Assembly: GCA_023053685.1 (NCBI GenBank)
Contig: JALIGW010000026.1
Location: 1,233,384-1,297,383 of the forward strand
Source: Diadophis punctatus similis
Lineage: Eukaryota; Chordata; Lepidosauria; Squamata; Dipsadidae
Direction of reading: 5' to 3'
Length of the DNA stretch: 64,000 nt
Shown here: positions 21,174 to 33,884 of the stretch, piece after piece
Layout of the letters: each line of letters begins with the position of its first letter
How positions within the stretch are numbered: position 1 is the first letter of the stretch
Notes under the pieces: generated by a model
Database searches by the model: none
The model's input: the letters and a program-made list of their open reading frames with translations, nothing else
Told to the model about the DNA's origin: nothing
Position numbers and translations under genes: made by a program

Positions 21174-21460
21174 TTCCAATATTTGAGGGGCTGCCACAAA
21201 GAAGAGGGGGTCAACCTATTCTCCAAAGCACCAGAAGGCAGGACAAGAAGCAGTGGATGGAAACCAGTCAAGGAGAGAAGCAGAACAATTAACCAATGGA
21301 ATGGCTTGCCTTCTGATGTTGTGGGTGCTCCAACATTGGACGTTTTCAAGAAGATCCTGGATAACCATTTGTCTGGGCTAGTATGAGGTCTCCTGCCTTG
21401 AGTAGGGGGTTGGATTTGAAGACCTCCAAGATCTCTTCCAGCTCTTAAGGTTCTGTGTTC
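21174..21460 (+). mobile_element. CR1-type LINE, right part of the interrupted copy
   Basis: Continues gtcttccaatatttgagggg, through ggatggaaaccagtcaagga to ggttggatttgaagacctcc and the 3' tail. Confidence 0.88.
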
Positions 21461-21479
21461 TATGGTCTGGAAACTTTAT

Positions 21480-21740
21480 AGCTAGTCCTCAACTTAGGAC
21501 CATCCGTTTAGCAATCGTGTGTGTGTGTGTGTGTATTTATGTGTGTGTGTGAAGGATGAGTCCTTTAAATTGAAATAAACAACGGGAAAATCCTATTTTT
21601 GTGTTTTTGTTTGTTTAGCTCTCCATAATTCCCGAGATCCGGGTTGTATTTTTGAGATAGTCATCCTTGTTTCACATCGCGTGTTTATTTTGGATCAATC
21701 TTTGCTCTTGAGAGCTGCAACTGTACAACATCCCCAATCT
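21480..21740. other. Repeat fragment and (GT)n, otherwise no feature
   Basis: A short inverted-repeat-element fragment (tagtcctcaacttaggacca) is followed by (GT)n at 21517-21551 and unique sequence. Confidence 0.5.
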
Positions 21741-22019
21741 CTGCGGGAGAATTCTGTCGGAAATCTAGCAGTCGCATATGTAACACAAACGCACACATTC
21801 ACCAGTCATTTGCTACCCTCCCCTCCCTAGATTTGTGACACACACACACACACCTAGGTTGAGAGTCCTTGGAGTAAAACATCGTGAAACTGACTAGATC
21901 CAGTTGCCGGAGCGCCAATATCCAAAAAGGATGAGTGCCCCTACAGTTTCTTTTCTCCAAAGCTGTGTTGGCCTGGAAGGATTTTGCTAACCAATGTCCC
22001 CCTCTCCAACCCTCCCCCC

Positions 22020-22530
22020 CCCGTGCCCCTTCCCCGCAAATAGATCAGATGCACAAAGATTTAAGAGGCATCTCTTCCCAGCCATTGCATAAGCCAACCA
22101 TCTGATCAGACCATCCCCTAAAACTTTGGCCAGCTCTCTGCACACGCTCCGATGCCTCTTGTCCTCCCTTCTTCTGCCTCCCTTCCAAAGCTCAGCAGGG
22201 CACCCTCCTTCCCACGGAGCCATCTCCTTCGCTCCTCTTTCCCTGCCTCTTTCCTCATCCGCATATTCATCTGCAGCCGATAAATTCATCATGATGCCGG
22301 TAAATTTTCAGGGTGACAGGGAAAATCACCCCTCTCTCTTCCTCCCCTAAACCCACCCCCTCCTCGTTTCTTTCCCTACCACGCTCTATTCTGCTGCTCT
22401 GCCGGGTTTTCTCCCTCGGAGAGAAATTGCTGAGCTGACAGCCGAGGAGGAGAAAAGACGAAAGGAGCCCAGCTTTAGCGGTTTCAAAGGTTGAAATTTC
22501 TGCTGGGCTTTGCAACCGAGCCATCGTCCC
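22020..22530. other. Repeat-free block, possible conserved non-coding element
   Basis: No repeat family is recognisable here, unlike the flanks. It contains words such as gcatattcatctgcagcc, gataaattcatcatgatgcc and ccattgcataagccaac, which look like homeodomain/POU-type sites. Conservation cannot be tested here. Confidence 0.3.
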
Positions 22531-22741
22531 GGCTTCCAGGCCGGGAGGTCAAAAGTTGGTGCGAAGGATCATAAGAAAAGGGTTGGCGCCTGAGAAGGTG
22601 CAGAGTGAATTTTGGTTCCCCCAGCACAGTTTTCAGGAAAGAGGAGTCGAGGGGCACCTGGTTAATTTTAAAGGACAAAAGATCCCCTTTGGAGCCCACG
22701 ATGCTATCCAAACGGACAGTTGAAAGGCTAACAAAGCTAAC

Positions 22742-22870
22742 AGTTCATTTAGTGACCGAAGTTACAATGGTACTGAAAAAAAAGTGACTGGGGGCCGTTT
22801 TCACACGACCGTTGCAGCATCCCCAACTGTGGCAAGAAAGGTCAAAAAAATTTGGGGCAAAACTCACTTG
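22742..22870 (+). mobile_element. Inverted-repeat element fragment
   Basis: catttagtgaccgaagttac, ggtactgaaaaaaaagtgac, acgaccgttgcagcatcccc, then an internal deletion to aaaactcactt. Confidence 0.7.
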
Positions 22871-23642
22871 GTTAGAAAAAGGATAGACGACCACCAGGAG
22901 ACCAAAGTTAAAAAAAATTTTTTACAATAGTGGGAAGTCATTTCTGAGCTTCCAACAAGGAAACTATCTGGATTTGTTGATGATGTCAGCGCAATTAAAC
23001 TTAACAAGAACATTTTTATTCCAACCTGGGCTGACATCCAAACACCTAAGCGGTGTTTCAAACTGAATGAGACACCACCAGGAGATCTCGGTGCCATAGA
23101 CTAGACTAGAGGGTGAAGTTGTCAAACCCTTCCAACCCCTTTCCTAGCGTTGCCAAGAAAATGTTGAACGTGTCCATTCTTGAGAGAGACTTGACTTGAA
23201 TCTGAAGGTAGTTCTAATTAACTTGCTTTTTTTAAAAAGCCTCTTTTTTTTTCTATTGGAGTTTTTATGTCGTTAGCTGCCTTGAGCAATTGGCAGCAAG
23301 ATCACAACTGCACGGAATTAAATAGGAATTAATCTTAACTGAAAGCAAGGATACAGTTAATCAACCATTAATAAATTAATTAAGTCAATATGAACCTTAA
23401 GTATCGGGGCCACAAATATGTTTTATCCGGCATAGGTTGGTTGGGACCTTGGTCTGGTTGTCATTGGCCTGCAAACATCCCCATTTCCCCCGTTTTAAAT
23501 ATAGGCAACCTGAAGCGATGGGCCCAGCAGTATTTGCAGTATCTTCTGCTTCCCATAAACTCCATCGGGTAGATGGGCTTCGTAGTCTGCCTCTGAAGAG
23601 AAGGGGATTTTCTAGTAGCCATCTTTTTTCAACAGTTTAGTT
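22871..23642. other. No gene seen
   Basis: Unique-looking sequence without a recognisable repeat or coding block. The short phrase 'agctgccttgagcaattgg' near 23275 may be SINE tail debris. Confidence 0.45.
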
Positions 23643-23650
23643 CCCTATAC

Positions 23651-24001
23651 CCGTGACGGTGAACCTATGGCACGCGTGCCACAGGTGGCACGCGGAGCCA
23701 TATCAGGGCACGCGAGGCGTTGCCCTATGTCAGTCCCAGTGTGCATGTGCGTGCTGGCCAGCTGATTTCCAGCCTTGGGTAAAACCGTTTTCGACCTCCC
23801 CAGTCTTCAGGAGGCTTCCCTGAAGCCTCCGCAGTGCGAAAAACGGCCCAACGGGTAAACCAGAAGTCAAAAACGGAGGGTGAAAAACAGCCCAATGGGG
23901 GGGTGCATGCGCGTGGATGCGCGCATGTGCAGTGTGGCGCTCGTGGGGTGTGTGTGGATGGCATTTTTGGCACGCAAGAAGAAAAAGGTTCGCCATCACT
24001 G
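23651..24001. mobile_element. Non-autonomous hAT-like element with perfect target duplication
   Basis: A 351-bp element flanked by identical 8-bp copies of ccctatac (23643-23650 and 24002-24009). The ends are an inverted pair: ccgtgacggtgaacct on the left and ggttcgccatcactg on the right. The 8-bp duplication and CAG-type ends fit the hAT superfamily. It encodes no transposase. Confidence 0.88.
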
Positions 24002-24009
24002 CCCTATAC

Positions 24010-24960
24010 CCTCTTTCCCAGTCTTGCAACGCTAGTTGGGCTGAGGCTGGGGAGGTTGGGAAGTGTAGTCCCTGCCCCTCTGGAGGGCGCCAGGTTGGAG
24101 GAAGGGTTCACAACTGGCACCTGAGTGAGGATGTGTGGAAAGCTGGTTTTCTGGGTGCATTAAGGGACACCTTTTGCTTCGCCCAACCCACAAACCGATT
24201 GCTAAATTAACCTGTTTTTTTAGGTTTGCCCTGTCCATTGGCCTGGTTCCCACAACATACTTAACCGGGTTCATGGAGAGGTTAACTGTCTTGTGGGAAT
24301 ACCAAAAAGGGTCCAGAAGAGCCAGTCCGCTAATTATCAGGGGTTTAAATTTAGCCCGGAACAAACTCTGTCTTGGGCTAATTCCAATTTCTCTCTCTCT
24401 CTCTCTGCTCTCCGCAACAGGCAAGCAGGGCCAGTGCTGTGTTCAACACGGCTGTTTTGCTTTATTTACAACAATACTTTTTTTTTTTTTTTTTTTTTTG
24501 CATGCTCTCTTGCAAAGCGGTTGGGCCCTTTTTGGGGAGGAAAAAGCAACAGAGAATTCATCCCGCTAAGCTCTGGGTTTGCCCGTGGGTCCTCCAGGAA
24601 AAGGAGACAGATAGAAAGAGCGGCTGAAATGAGGCTGAAAATAGCCTTCTCTTTTTTAAAAAAACATTCCTACCACAAAGAGGGATGAAATGGACTTCTT
24701 TGTTCCAGTCGTTGCCCAAATTTTTGATCCTGGTCTTAATTTTGGAATTAAAAACGTAGGTTCACTCACTCCTTTACTCTGGATAACTCGCAAAGTATGG
24801 CAGAGCCCAACTCTGCTTGGATTCAGTCAACTGAAGTGCATTTTTTTTTCTTCCGTCACCATAATCCCCCTCTCTGGACCACTGTAGCCACCATTGGAAA
24901 AGGAATTTCTTGCGTAGATCATCAACTTTCACCAGGACGTCTGTGCTGATTTCAGCGTAT
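24010..24960. other. No gene seen; poly-T run
   Basis: Unique-looking sequence with a CT run (24390-24410) and a poly-T run of about 21 (24479-24499). No coding homology recognised. Confidence 0.5.
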
Positions 24961-25029
24961 TATTATTCTACATATGTTTTCTGATCGTGGCCAAGTTTTG
25001 GAGAGCCTGGGGGGGGTCGTCCCCTTGCT

Positions 25030-25228
25030 TTGTGCAAAAGAAAAAGAGGAAGGAAGGAAGGAAAGAATGGGAAGGAAGGAAAGTGATAGGAAGGAAGGAG
25101 GGAGGGAGATTGGAATGGGAAGGAAGGAAGGAATTGATAGTTGGGAAAGAAAATGGAAGGAAGGAAGGAAGGAAGAGAAAGGGGGAAGAAAGAAGGAAGA
25201 GAAAGGGGGAAGAAAGAAGGAAGGAAGG
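25030..25228. repeat. GGAA purine microsatellite
   Basis: Interrupted AAGG/GGAA run, including a direct repeat of 'ggaagagaaagggggaagaa'. Confidence 0.92.
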
Positions 25229-25229
25229 C

Positions 25230-25440
25230 ACCTGGGTGACTTTGGGCCAATCACCAGGTGATAGTGAGTTCTAGTCTTGTCTTAGGCATGAAAGCCAGTT
25301 GGGTGACTTAGGGCCAGTCAGCCCCAACTCATCTCACAAGGTTGTTGTGGGGAAAAGAGGAGGAGGAGGAGGAAAGTGTGTTGGATATGTTTGCCGCCTT
25401 GAGTTATTTGTAAAAATAATAAAGGCAGGATACGGATAAA
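25230..25440 (+). mobile_element. tRNA-derived SINE, 3' part
   Basis: Two middle modules (gggtgactttgggccaatca; gggtgacttagggccagtca) and the tail gccgccttgagttatttgta with AATAA repeats. The head is missing and the purine tract abuts it. Confidence 0.78.
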
Positions 25441-27180
25441 CTCTGGTTTGTTTGGTAAACCCTGGTGTATGATGTAGTGCATCGCACTCGGTTTGAGTTC
25501 GTTCATTAACACCACAGCTTAGCATCCTGTAGCAATTGACCTGGGTTGTCGAATAGCCTTTTCCTGTTTTAATCTTTTTATGCAGTCCATTTGGATGTGT
25601 GTATGTGCTTGTGTGTGCGGATCTGTGAATGTCTGTGCAAAGAGGCAATAAACAGTGGGAGAAAAGTAACCCGCTTCCCCCTCCCAATATTGATATAAAT
25701 CCGCTCCCCAAATGAGTTGAATTTGGACTCAACCCAAGATCGCTTCCAACTCTTATTCTGAATTTTGTATTCTGAATTTCAATGTATTTTTAAAATCTGC
25801 TACAGCATAATGCTGCAATGCCCACATTGACCACTAGGGAGAGCTCTGGCAATCGCCTTTTCGGCTGGACTCTACCGCGGTTGCAAATTTAAGATTGGAA
25901 AAATGAATTTAAATTATATACATTCTTCAACAAAAGGTTAAAAAGATGGAAGGGAACGTTTTTTCATTTAAATATCAGCCTCTGATTTCAATACATTCCG
26001 TTCTCCCGGATTTCAATTCAGATCTAAAATGGGCTTTTTCAGACCTGACATTCAGCAAGATTAAACAAAGATCAACTCACAATATTAACATGATCCATAA
26101 TAAATGATTTTCTTACATAAGAAAAAGATATTAAAAAATGATAGTAGCAAGTGCACAAATTCATCAAAATCCATCCGTGAGCCTTAGAAACAAAAACGGG
26201 CATCTACCTGAGGTTAGAATATAAATATCCTGTCCAGTCAAAAATTCTAATAAGGAATGTCAAAAAGTTTTGATTTATTATGCCAGTTTTGCCCGGGAGT
26301 TGGGAATCACTGCTTCTAGCTATGTTTTAGGAACAGCTCCTATTTAAAAAAATGTGTTTGTGTAGGCACACATGTGCACCATCACACACACCCATTAATT
26401 TTGAGGCCGGCCTGTAGTTGGTCAGAAAAATCTTTTTATTACCTTCATTCATTTGCTTTAAAGAAAGGGGTGTGTGGAAAACACCACCAAGTGGTGTAAA
26501 GCAGAGATAACAAACTCGGCTCTAGATAAAAAGAAAAGAGGGAAAAACAAACTTTACGAATACGGGCCACATAAGCATGTTTTATAGATCCACAAGGGGG
26601 GGGGGAAACTTTTATCCCTTTGTCAAAGGTACTCTTCTGTTAAAAATAATAATCCCAAACTCAAACAAACTCTCTGAATCCACCCAAGCTTCCCCAAACA
26701 TAAATAATTCAACTTTTTGCAACTCAAATTTGCTCCAAACAGTAAACGCTACTAATGAAGAAAGCTTTTTGTTTGTTTTTTTAAAGAAGATAGCAGATGC
26801 TGTTCTCTTCCAATCTGGCTGTCTCGAGAAAATGGATCCTTCTCTTTTCTTTCGTTTATTCATTTTCTTTCGTTTATTCATTTGGCCCTCCCCTTCCCAA
26901 AATATTAAAAATGTGCATGATAACATGGGAGTTAAATACTTTCAGACAAGGGCATTTTCAGTTGAAACAAAGTCAACTATTTTGTTTCAAGCAAAACTTT
27001 GTGTTAGGCTAAACTTAAAAGGCTGGGCTGGCAAGCAAATCTCATCAGTTGAGTCATTCATCTTAACACAGGAGTAACAACAACTGAAGTTAGATTTGCA
27101 ATGGGCCCCCCCAACCCCAAGCTCCTTTTTGTAAGCAAAGGATAACACAGCCACTTGCTTTCCCCTTTTATAATTGGCCT
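25441..27180. other. AT-rich interval beyond the IER5L 3' end; no gene seen
   Basis: Long stretch with almost no recognisable repeats, apart from a direct repeat of ttttctttcgtttattcatt near 26846-26882. The low repeat content compared with the flanks may reflect constraint near IER5L, but nothing specific is seen. Confidence 0.4.
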
Positions 27181-27181
27181 T

Positions 27182-27187
27182 TTTATT
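27182..27187 (-). terminator. IER5L: Candidate IER5L polyadenylation signal (AATAAA)
   Basis: TTTATT on the + strand reads AATAAA on the IER5L strand, about 1.56 kb past its stop. Another AATAAA reads at 27500-27505. A 3' UTR of 1.2-1.6 kb would be in the expected range for this gene. Confidence 0.35.
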
Positions 27188-28750
27188 AAGATTATAAATT
27201 TAAACAAATCTGAACAGTTTTACCCGGTGATATACAATTCAGTATGCACACACACACACACAAAAATATACAGATACAAAGGGTGGGAGGGAAATAATAG
27301 TTTTGGCAATGAGTCCTTTAATACACAGTGCTGAATGTGAAGTGGATGGCAGATTGAAAAAAAAACTACCTTTTTACAACAAAAGGCTATTTTCCTCCCT
27401 TCCCTTGCAAAATAATAATTAAAAAGAAAGAACACAAATGTAATTCCCATCACCCTCCTCTCTGAGAAATAAAAAAGGGTTACGGAAAACACAAGACTAT
27501 TTATTTTTATTTTTTTTTCCTGCACACAGGACTGAACAATGCTGGCTGGTTGAGGAGTTTTTTTAAAAAAAAAAATTTGGAGGAGTCATCCAAACACATT
27601 TAAAGACACAAAAATAGTGGACTCAGGAGCTGGTAGCGTTGTTTTCCTCTTTCTTGCAGGCTTCCCTTGGGATGAAGGGAAGCAGGCAGCTGTGCATGAT
27701 GGGAGCTGTTACCTCCCCCCAAACCCATCTGCAAATGGACTACTCAAGAGGGAGCAAGGGTGTGTGTTGCGTGTTTTGTGTACATGCAAGGAAAAAATAG
27801 CGACCATCTCCAACGTGGTCAATCGATACAAAAAAATCACCCTCTGAAAAAAAATTCATTCTGCAGCATAAAACATTGGGGATTTTTTTTAAAAGGAGGG
27901 AGGGGAGGCCCATGTCCACTAAAGGTGAGTCCCCTCCCCAAAAGCCCTAAGGGGCTGCAAAGAAGTGGGTGAGTGGGGGGAATGCATACAGTACATTTGA
28001 GTTGGGGGCAGTGACTCTAGAGCGAAATCGGTTGAAAACCCAGCATTTTCAAGTGGGTTTCAAAATAAAACTCTGAAAGCTTTTAGAAATATTTCTCACC
28101 CCAACCTTACAGGAAAAATCGCCTTCTTTCCAGGCAGGGACCTCCCACTCCCCCCAATTTTCCAGTTTAAGCTTTTTTTCCCCAACGCCCCCTTCCAAGT
28201 AGGCAGAACCAACTCTTGCCCCACCGAGACCCCCAAAATCTCGCCTTTTCCCCCATGCGGCATTCGCGCTCATTCACGGTCCCCCCGTTTTTTGTTTTAA
28301 ATTAGCTTCCCCTCCTCTTTAAAAAGAAAAAAAAGCAAGAAACTCAAAGGAGGCTTGGAACCCAGTAAACACACACACACACACACACACACCCCTCCAA
28401 CTCAAAAGCGCCGGGAAATCAAGAAACAAAGGAAAAGTTATTCGCCCGTCTTCCGCGTTCCTCGCTGCCCGAATCGGCTCGCCTCTGCTCGGCCGGCCGT
28501 CCGCTGCAAAAATTGAGCTCCGATGGCCCCGGGAAAGTCCGTGGTCCAATTTTAGAAAACATTCGCTCGCTTCGACGCCCACCCTCCCCAAAAACCTTTC
28601 CTCCCTCCCCTCCCAATTTCAGCCCAGACCCCCGCCAGTTCAGTCTTTGTTTCAGGGTCTCCCACCCACCCCCAACAGTCCGTTCCCCCCCACGTCCCAA
28701 AAGGGGCCGAGCGGCGGGGAGAGCCCCGCAAAAGCCGACCCCGGCCACTC
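27188..28750 (-). other. IER5L: Probable IER5L 3' untranslated region
   Basis: Repeat-poor sequence directly downstream of the IER5L stop, with a (CA)12 run at 28368-28392 and A/T-rich words near 27190 and 27400-27500 that could give AU-rich elements in the message. Boundary inferred from the candidate signal at 27182. Confidence 0.4.
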
Positions 28751-30328
<1,578 letters not shown>

Positions 30329-30959
30329 CTATTCAAATACCGAACGGGCTGACGCGGCTGGCTGGAGCGGGGCGCTCCGGAGAGGCCAGCAGAGAGGCGG
30401 GCGCCGGGCCAAGCCGGCCGGGAAGGGGGCGAGGGAAGCGGGCGGCCGCCGAGGCGGGCGGGTCAGGGCGCTGCGAGGGTCTCTCTGAGGCGAAGGCGGC
30501 GGGGGCGGCGGGCGCCGCCTGGCACAGGTGAGCCTCCCCGGGCCGGCTCGCCACGTGCGGGCCCGGGGAGGGGGTGTGGCGGGGGAGTGGGCGGGGTCTC
30601 GTGGATCCCCGCCTCCCCTGCTGCAGGTGCGGGGTCGTAGGGGCTGCCGCCGCCCCAAATCGGCCCTTAATTTGAATTTCTTTGCCTCCCAAATCGCCTG
30701 TCTGGGGATTCCCAAATGCCCGGTGCAGAAATCACGATTGCGCGCCAGCCCAGATGCGCATAGTCCGGGTTTGGGGAGGCGGGTTTCTAGTCTGGGGGAG
30801 TTCCGTAGGATTTCCTGCTTCTTGGCTCTTTCCCCCCTTGGATTTGCATTAGCAACGAAGGAATCTTGACGGATTTGGTGGGCTTCGTTTTGAAAAGGTC
30901 CTTGGAACACGTTTTCTTTCTCCATGCTCTGGTGGTACCGTCAAAAAGTCAATGTTTAT

Positions 30960-31115
30960 TTCAACTGGCCTTTTTTCTTGCCATCCGGATAAATTTATGC
31001 TCAGGACCAATTGTGATAAGTGCCTTTGCTGCAATCCCAAAACATCTGGAGCACCACTTGACCACCATCAGTATTGACAAACTCCGCATGGGTCAGTTGC
31101 AAACGTCAGTTTGAT
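30960..31115 (+). mobile_element. LINE C-terminal fragment (R4/Dong-like guess)
   Basis: Encodes FAAIPKHLEHHLTTISIDKL then MGQLQTSV, resembling the end of a non-LTR retrotransposon reverse transcriptase protein (pattern 'GTIPKxLEKHLxxIGI'). Family assignment is from memory. Confidence 0.65.
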
Positions 31116-31329
31116 TTAGAACACCTCACATGCTGTCTTCGTTTCTTTTGTCAGAGCTGAAGAAGCTCCTTGGATGAGAAGCAAAACGTCTTCAAAGAAA
31201 AAAGAACCAGAAAGTCCAGTTGCCTCTTGAAAAAAAAGCCCCTTTGGGATACCTGCGACTTCATGCCATCAAACACCTGCCTATTTTAGGTCCACGGGAA
31301 GGACTGCAGAGGTGGACAGAAATGCCAAA

Positions 31330-31585
31330 CATCTGTTTAATGAACCATAATTTATATATACCATCGGCATTGACAAATTCACCGTCAGTCAATTGCAAAA
31401 GGCAGCTCTATCAGCAACGGCTTACATCCTGCAAACCCTATTTGTAACCCCATCAAACAGCCACATCTGCCCATCCCAGGTCTTTGGGAAAGACTCAAAA
31501 ATGCCAAATCCAGTCTAAACATATGGCTGACTATGCAACCAACCATAATAATTTATTAAATTGTATACCGCTGGATTATCAATGA
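31330..31585 (+). mobile_element. LINE 3' end, same family
   Basis: Contains ccatcggcattgacaaattc, gtcaattgcaaaaggcagct, ttacatcctgca and the tail atgccaaatccagtctaaac, then ccaaccataataatttatta. Confidence 0.72.
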
Positions 31586-31837
31586 TTCCGGGTCATTTGC
31601 TAAAAAGACCTGGGAATCTTTTTTTTTTTTTAAAAAAAAAACCTGATCCTATGGATAATGTAGAGAGCGCTGAGGCAGACTTGTTAACCCCAGCAATTAA
31701 TTGCAAGCCCCTGTGGAACTAATTTGCCCTTGTTTTATGTCAAACTGTGATTTTCTTCTGCAGCGTAAGGCGAAACAATTGTAGAAGGAAGGTTTGGACA
31801 AATTTTTTTTTTCTGTATTTCCTTTAGGATCCAGTTA

Positions 31838-31942
31838 AGGGGCAGCTTAGCCTGGCTGATCTTGAAAAACTAAGCAGGGTTTAGGAGCGCTTTTGATGGG
31901 AGTTGGATGGGGACCTCAGGTCATCTAGTCCAACCCCCAGAA
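31838..31942 (+). repeat. 5S rRNA-like SINE fragment, possibly fused to a CR1 scrap
   Basis: ggctgatcttgaaaaactaa then gcagggttta ... gatggga resembles the 3' half of 5S rRNA (GATCTCGGAAGCTAAGCAGG). It is a decayed SINE head or pseudogene, not a functional 5S gene. It runs into gacctcaggtcatctagtcc, a CR1-like tail. Confidence 0.6.
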
Positions 31943-32307
31943 ATCTCAGACGAGCAAAGAGACTGGGAAGCAAAAAAGGCTTTTGAGAAAGGGCTGAGGG
32001 GAAAAACCCACCAGTTTTGAGCTGCTGCTACTGGAACAGCCTCCTCTTGTCCTTGAAATCCCTAGAAAGTTAAAGCTTGATTCAAAAAGGATATTTTATT
32101 TTCTGCTATATAATTAGTAAGCATTTAATGGGATTTGGGAAGACGCTTTCAACTCGGATGGGTTGGGACTGAGCAGTTTGGAATTCCCTGGCACTGTGGG
32201 AAAACAAATAACCTGTTAATAAGTCGGATGATATCACCAATCTGAGAAGAACATTAGCCGTCTATGAAGGACACATATTTTTGAGGGACCTCTGCTTGCT
32301 AGAGATT

Positions 32308-32545
32308 ACAAGCAGTCCTTGTGTTACAACTGTAATGGAGGCTGCCCATCACCGTTGTAACTTGTGATGGTTGCAAAACAGGTCAGTCACACAACCAACC
32401 TGATTTTACAACCTTTTCTCTTTTTTTGTGGTGGTCGTAGAGTAAACCAATGGCCATTAAGCGAATCAAAAGTTTATGGCTTTTCTGGAAACTGTTTTGA
32501 AATGCAGTCGCATGACTGGGCGATGCTGTGATTGGTTGCATATTC
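32308..32545 (+). mobile_element. Inverted-repeat element, diverged fragment
   Basis: gcagtccttgtgttacaact, ccattaagcgaatc and gcagtcgcatgactgggcga recall the second subfamily, heavily mutated. Confidence 0.5.
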
Positions 32546-32604
32546 TGCCAGATTGCAGAGCCCCTGAAGAATGAACTTGAGACTTCCTATCTGAAAAGCC
32601 CACC

Positions 32605-32770
32605 AATGTCTTCATTTTGACTCCCAGAATTCCCCAGCCAGCCTGCTTTAAGATGGGTGGACGTCCACTCCCAGAATTCCCCAGCCAGCCTGCTTTCTGG
32701 AATGCTAGCTAGGGAATCCTGGGAATTGAAGTCCATCCATCTTAAAGTTCCCCAAGATTGGAGACTCCAA
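32605..32770. repeat. Cluster of 'AACTCCCAGAATTCC' repeats in a hairpin arrangement
   Basis: Two forward units (ttgactcccagaattcccca near 32617; ccactcccagaattccccag near 32668) are followed by a reverse unit (gggaatcctgggaattgaag ... cccaagattggagactcc). Confidence 0.75.
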
Positions 32771-32783
32771 AGGCTGCACAGAG

Positions 32784-33186
32784 CGTATCCTTGACTTACA
32801 ACTATTCATTTAGTGACTATTCAAAGTTACATCAGCACTGAAAAAGCGACTTTTGATTGTTTTTTATACTTGCCACCATTGCAGTATCTCCAGGGCCACT
32901 TGATCATAATTCAGACACTTGGCAACTGACTCATATTTATGACGGTCGCAGTGTCCGGGGGTCGCATGATCCCCTTCAGTTACCTTCTGATGAGCAAAGT
33001 CAATGCGGAAGCCAAATTCACTTAAGGACCGTGTTACTCGTTTAACAACTGCAGAGATTCACTTACCAAACTGTTGGCAAGAAAGGTCGTAAAATGGGAG
33101 CAAAACCCGCTGAACTGTTCCGCTTAGCAACAGAAATTTCAGGGTCAACTGTGCTCATAAGTCGCACGATTGTGCTCGTAAGTTGC
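32784..33186 (+). mobile_element. Inverted-repeat element, near full length
   Basis: Runs from gcgtatccttgacttacaac through ggcaactgactcatatttat and gaagccaaattcacttaagg to two successive terminal words (gtgctcataagtcgcacgat and gtgctcgtaagttgc), suggesting a small end duplication. Confidence 0.8.
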
Positions 33187-33880
33187 AATACCTCTACTGC
33201 AAAGATCGTACCCTTTTAAAAAAAAATAATCCCACTATAAAAAACAATAACAGCAAAACACTGTCCTGTATTGAAAAGTATTTTATCGGAATGAAAGATG
33301 TAAACACATCTTCTCTCTTCAGACGGTGTGAAGTGCTCAGACAGAAAGCGGGGTGGGGGGGAGGGAATGAAAACCTGTAGAAGAATTTTTCTGCACGAAT
33401 CCCCTCCCATGCTCTGCTCAGGAAGAGCCACGAAGTTGCAGAGAAACGTGTCAGGGGAGAATTACATTTGTCTCAACGTGCATCCTAGCCCAAACCTGTT
33501 CAGTTATAATCCTGCCGGTCGGTTACCAGGTTGCACGAAAAGAACCGGCAGAAACAGCCCCGGAGGACATCTGTCTCCCCGTTGCGTAAAAGCCAGCCTT
33601 CTCCAAAGCGAGCTGGAACCCAACACTGTGGCACCGGGCAAAAACAACCCACAGCGGGAATAACAACAACAAGAAGAAGACGGGGGTTGTCACGAAGGAA
33701 GAAAGAAGGGGTCCACCCCAAAGTTGGAGAAGGAGGGAGGCGTTTGCAAAGGAAAAGGGAAGAATAGCAGCCACAGAGGCCGTCCGTGTCTTCAAAACAG
33801 AAGGGTCCAGTTTTCGGCTGGCTGTTAATGCCAACATAGCACAACTGGAGGGTTGATTTCACGTTTGTTTTCTGGTTTGT
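33187..33880. other. No gene seen
   Basis: Unique-looking sequence. Open frames across it show no recognisable family. Nothing structured noted. Confidence 0.45.
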
Positions 33881-33884
33881 CACA

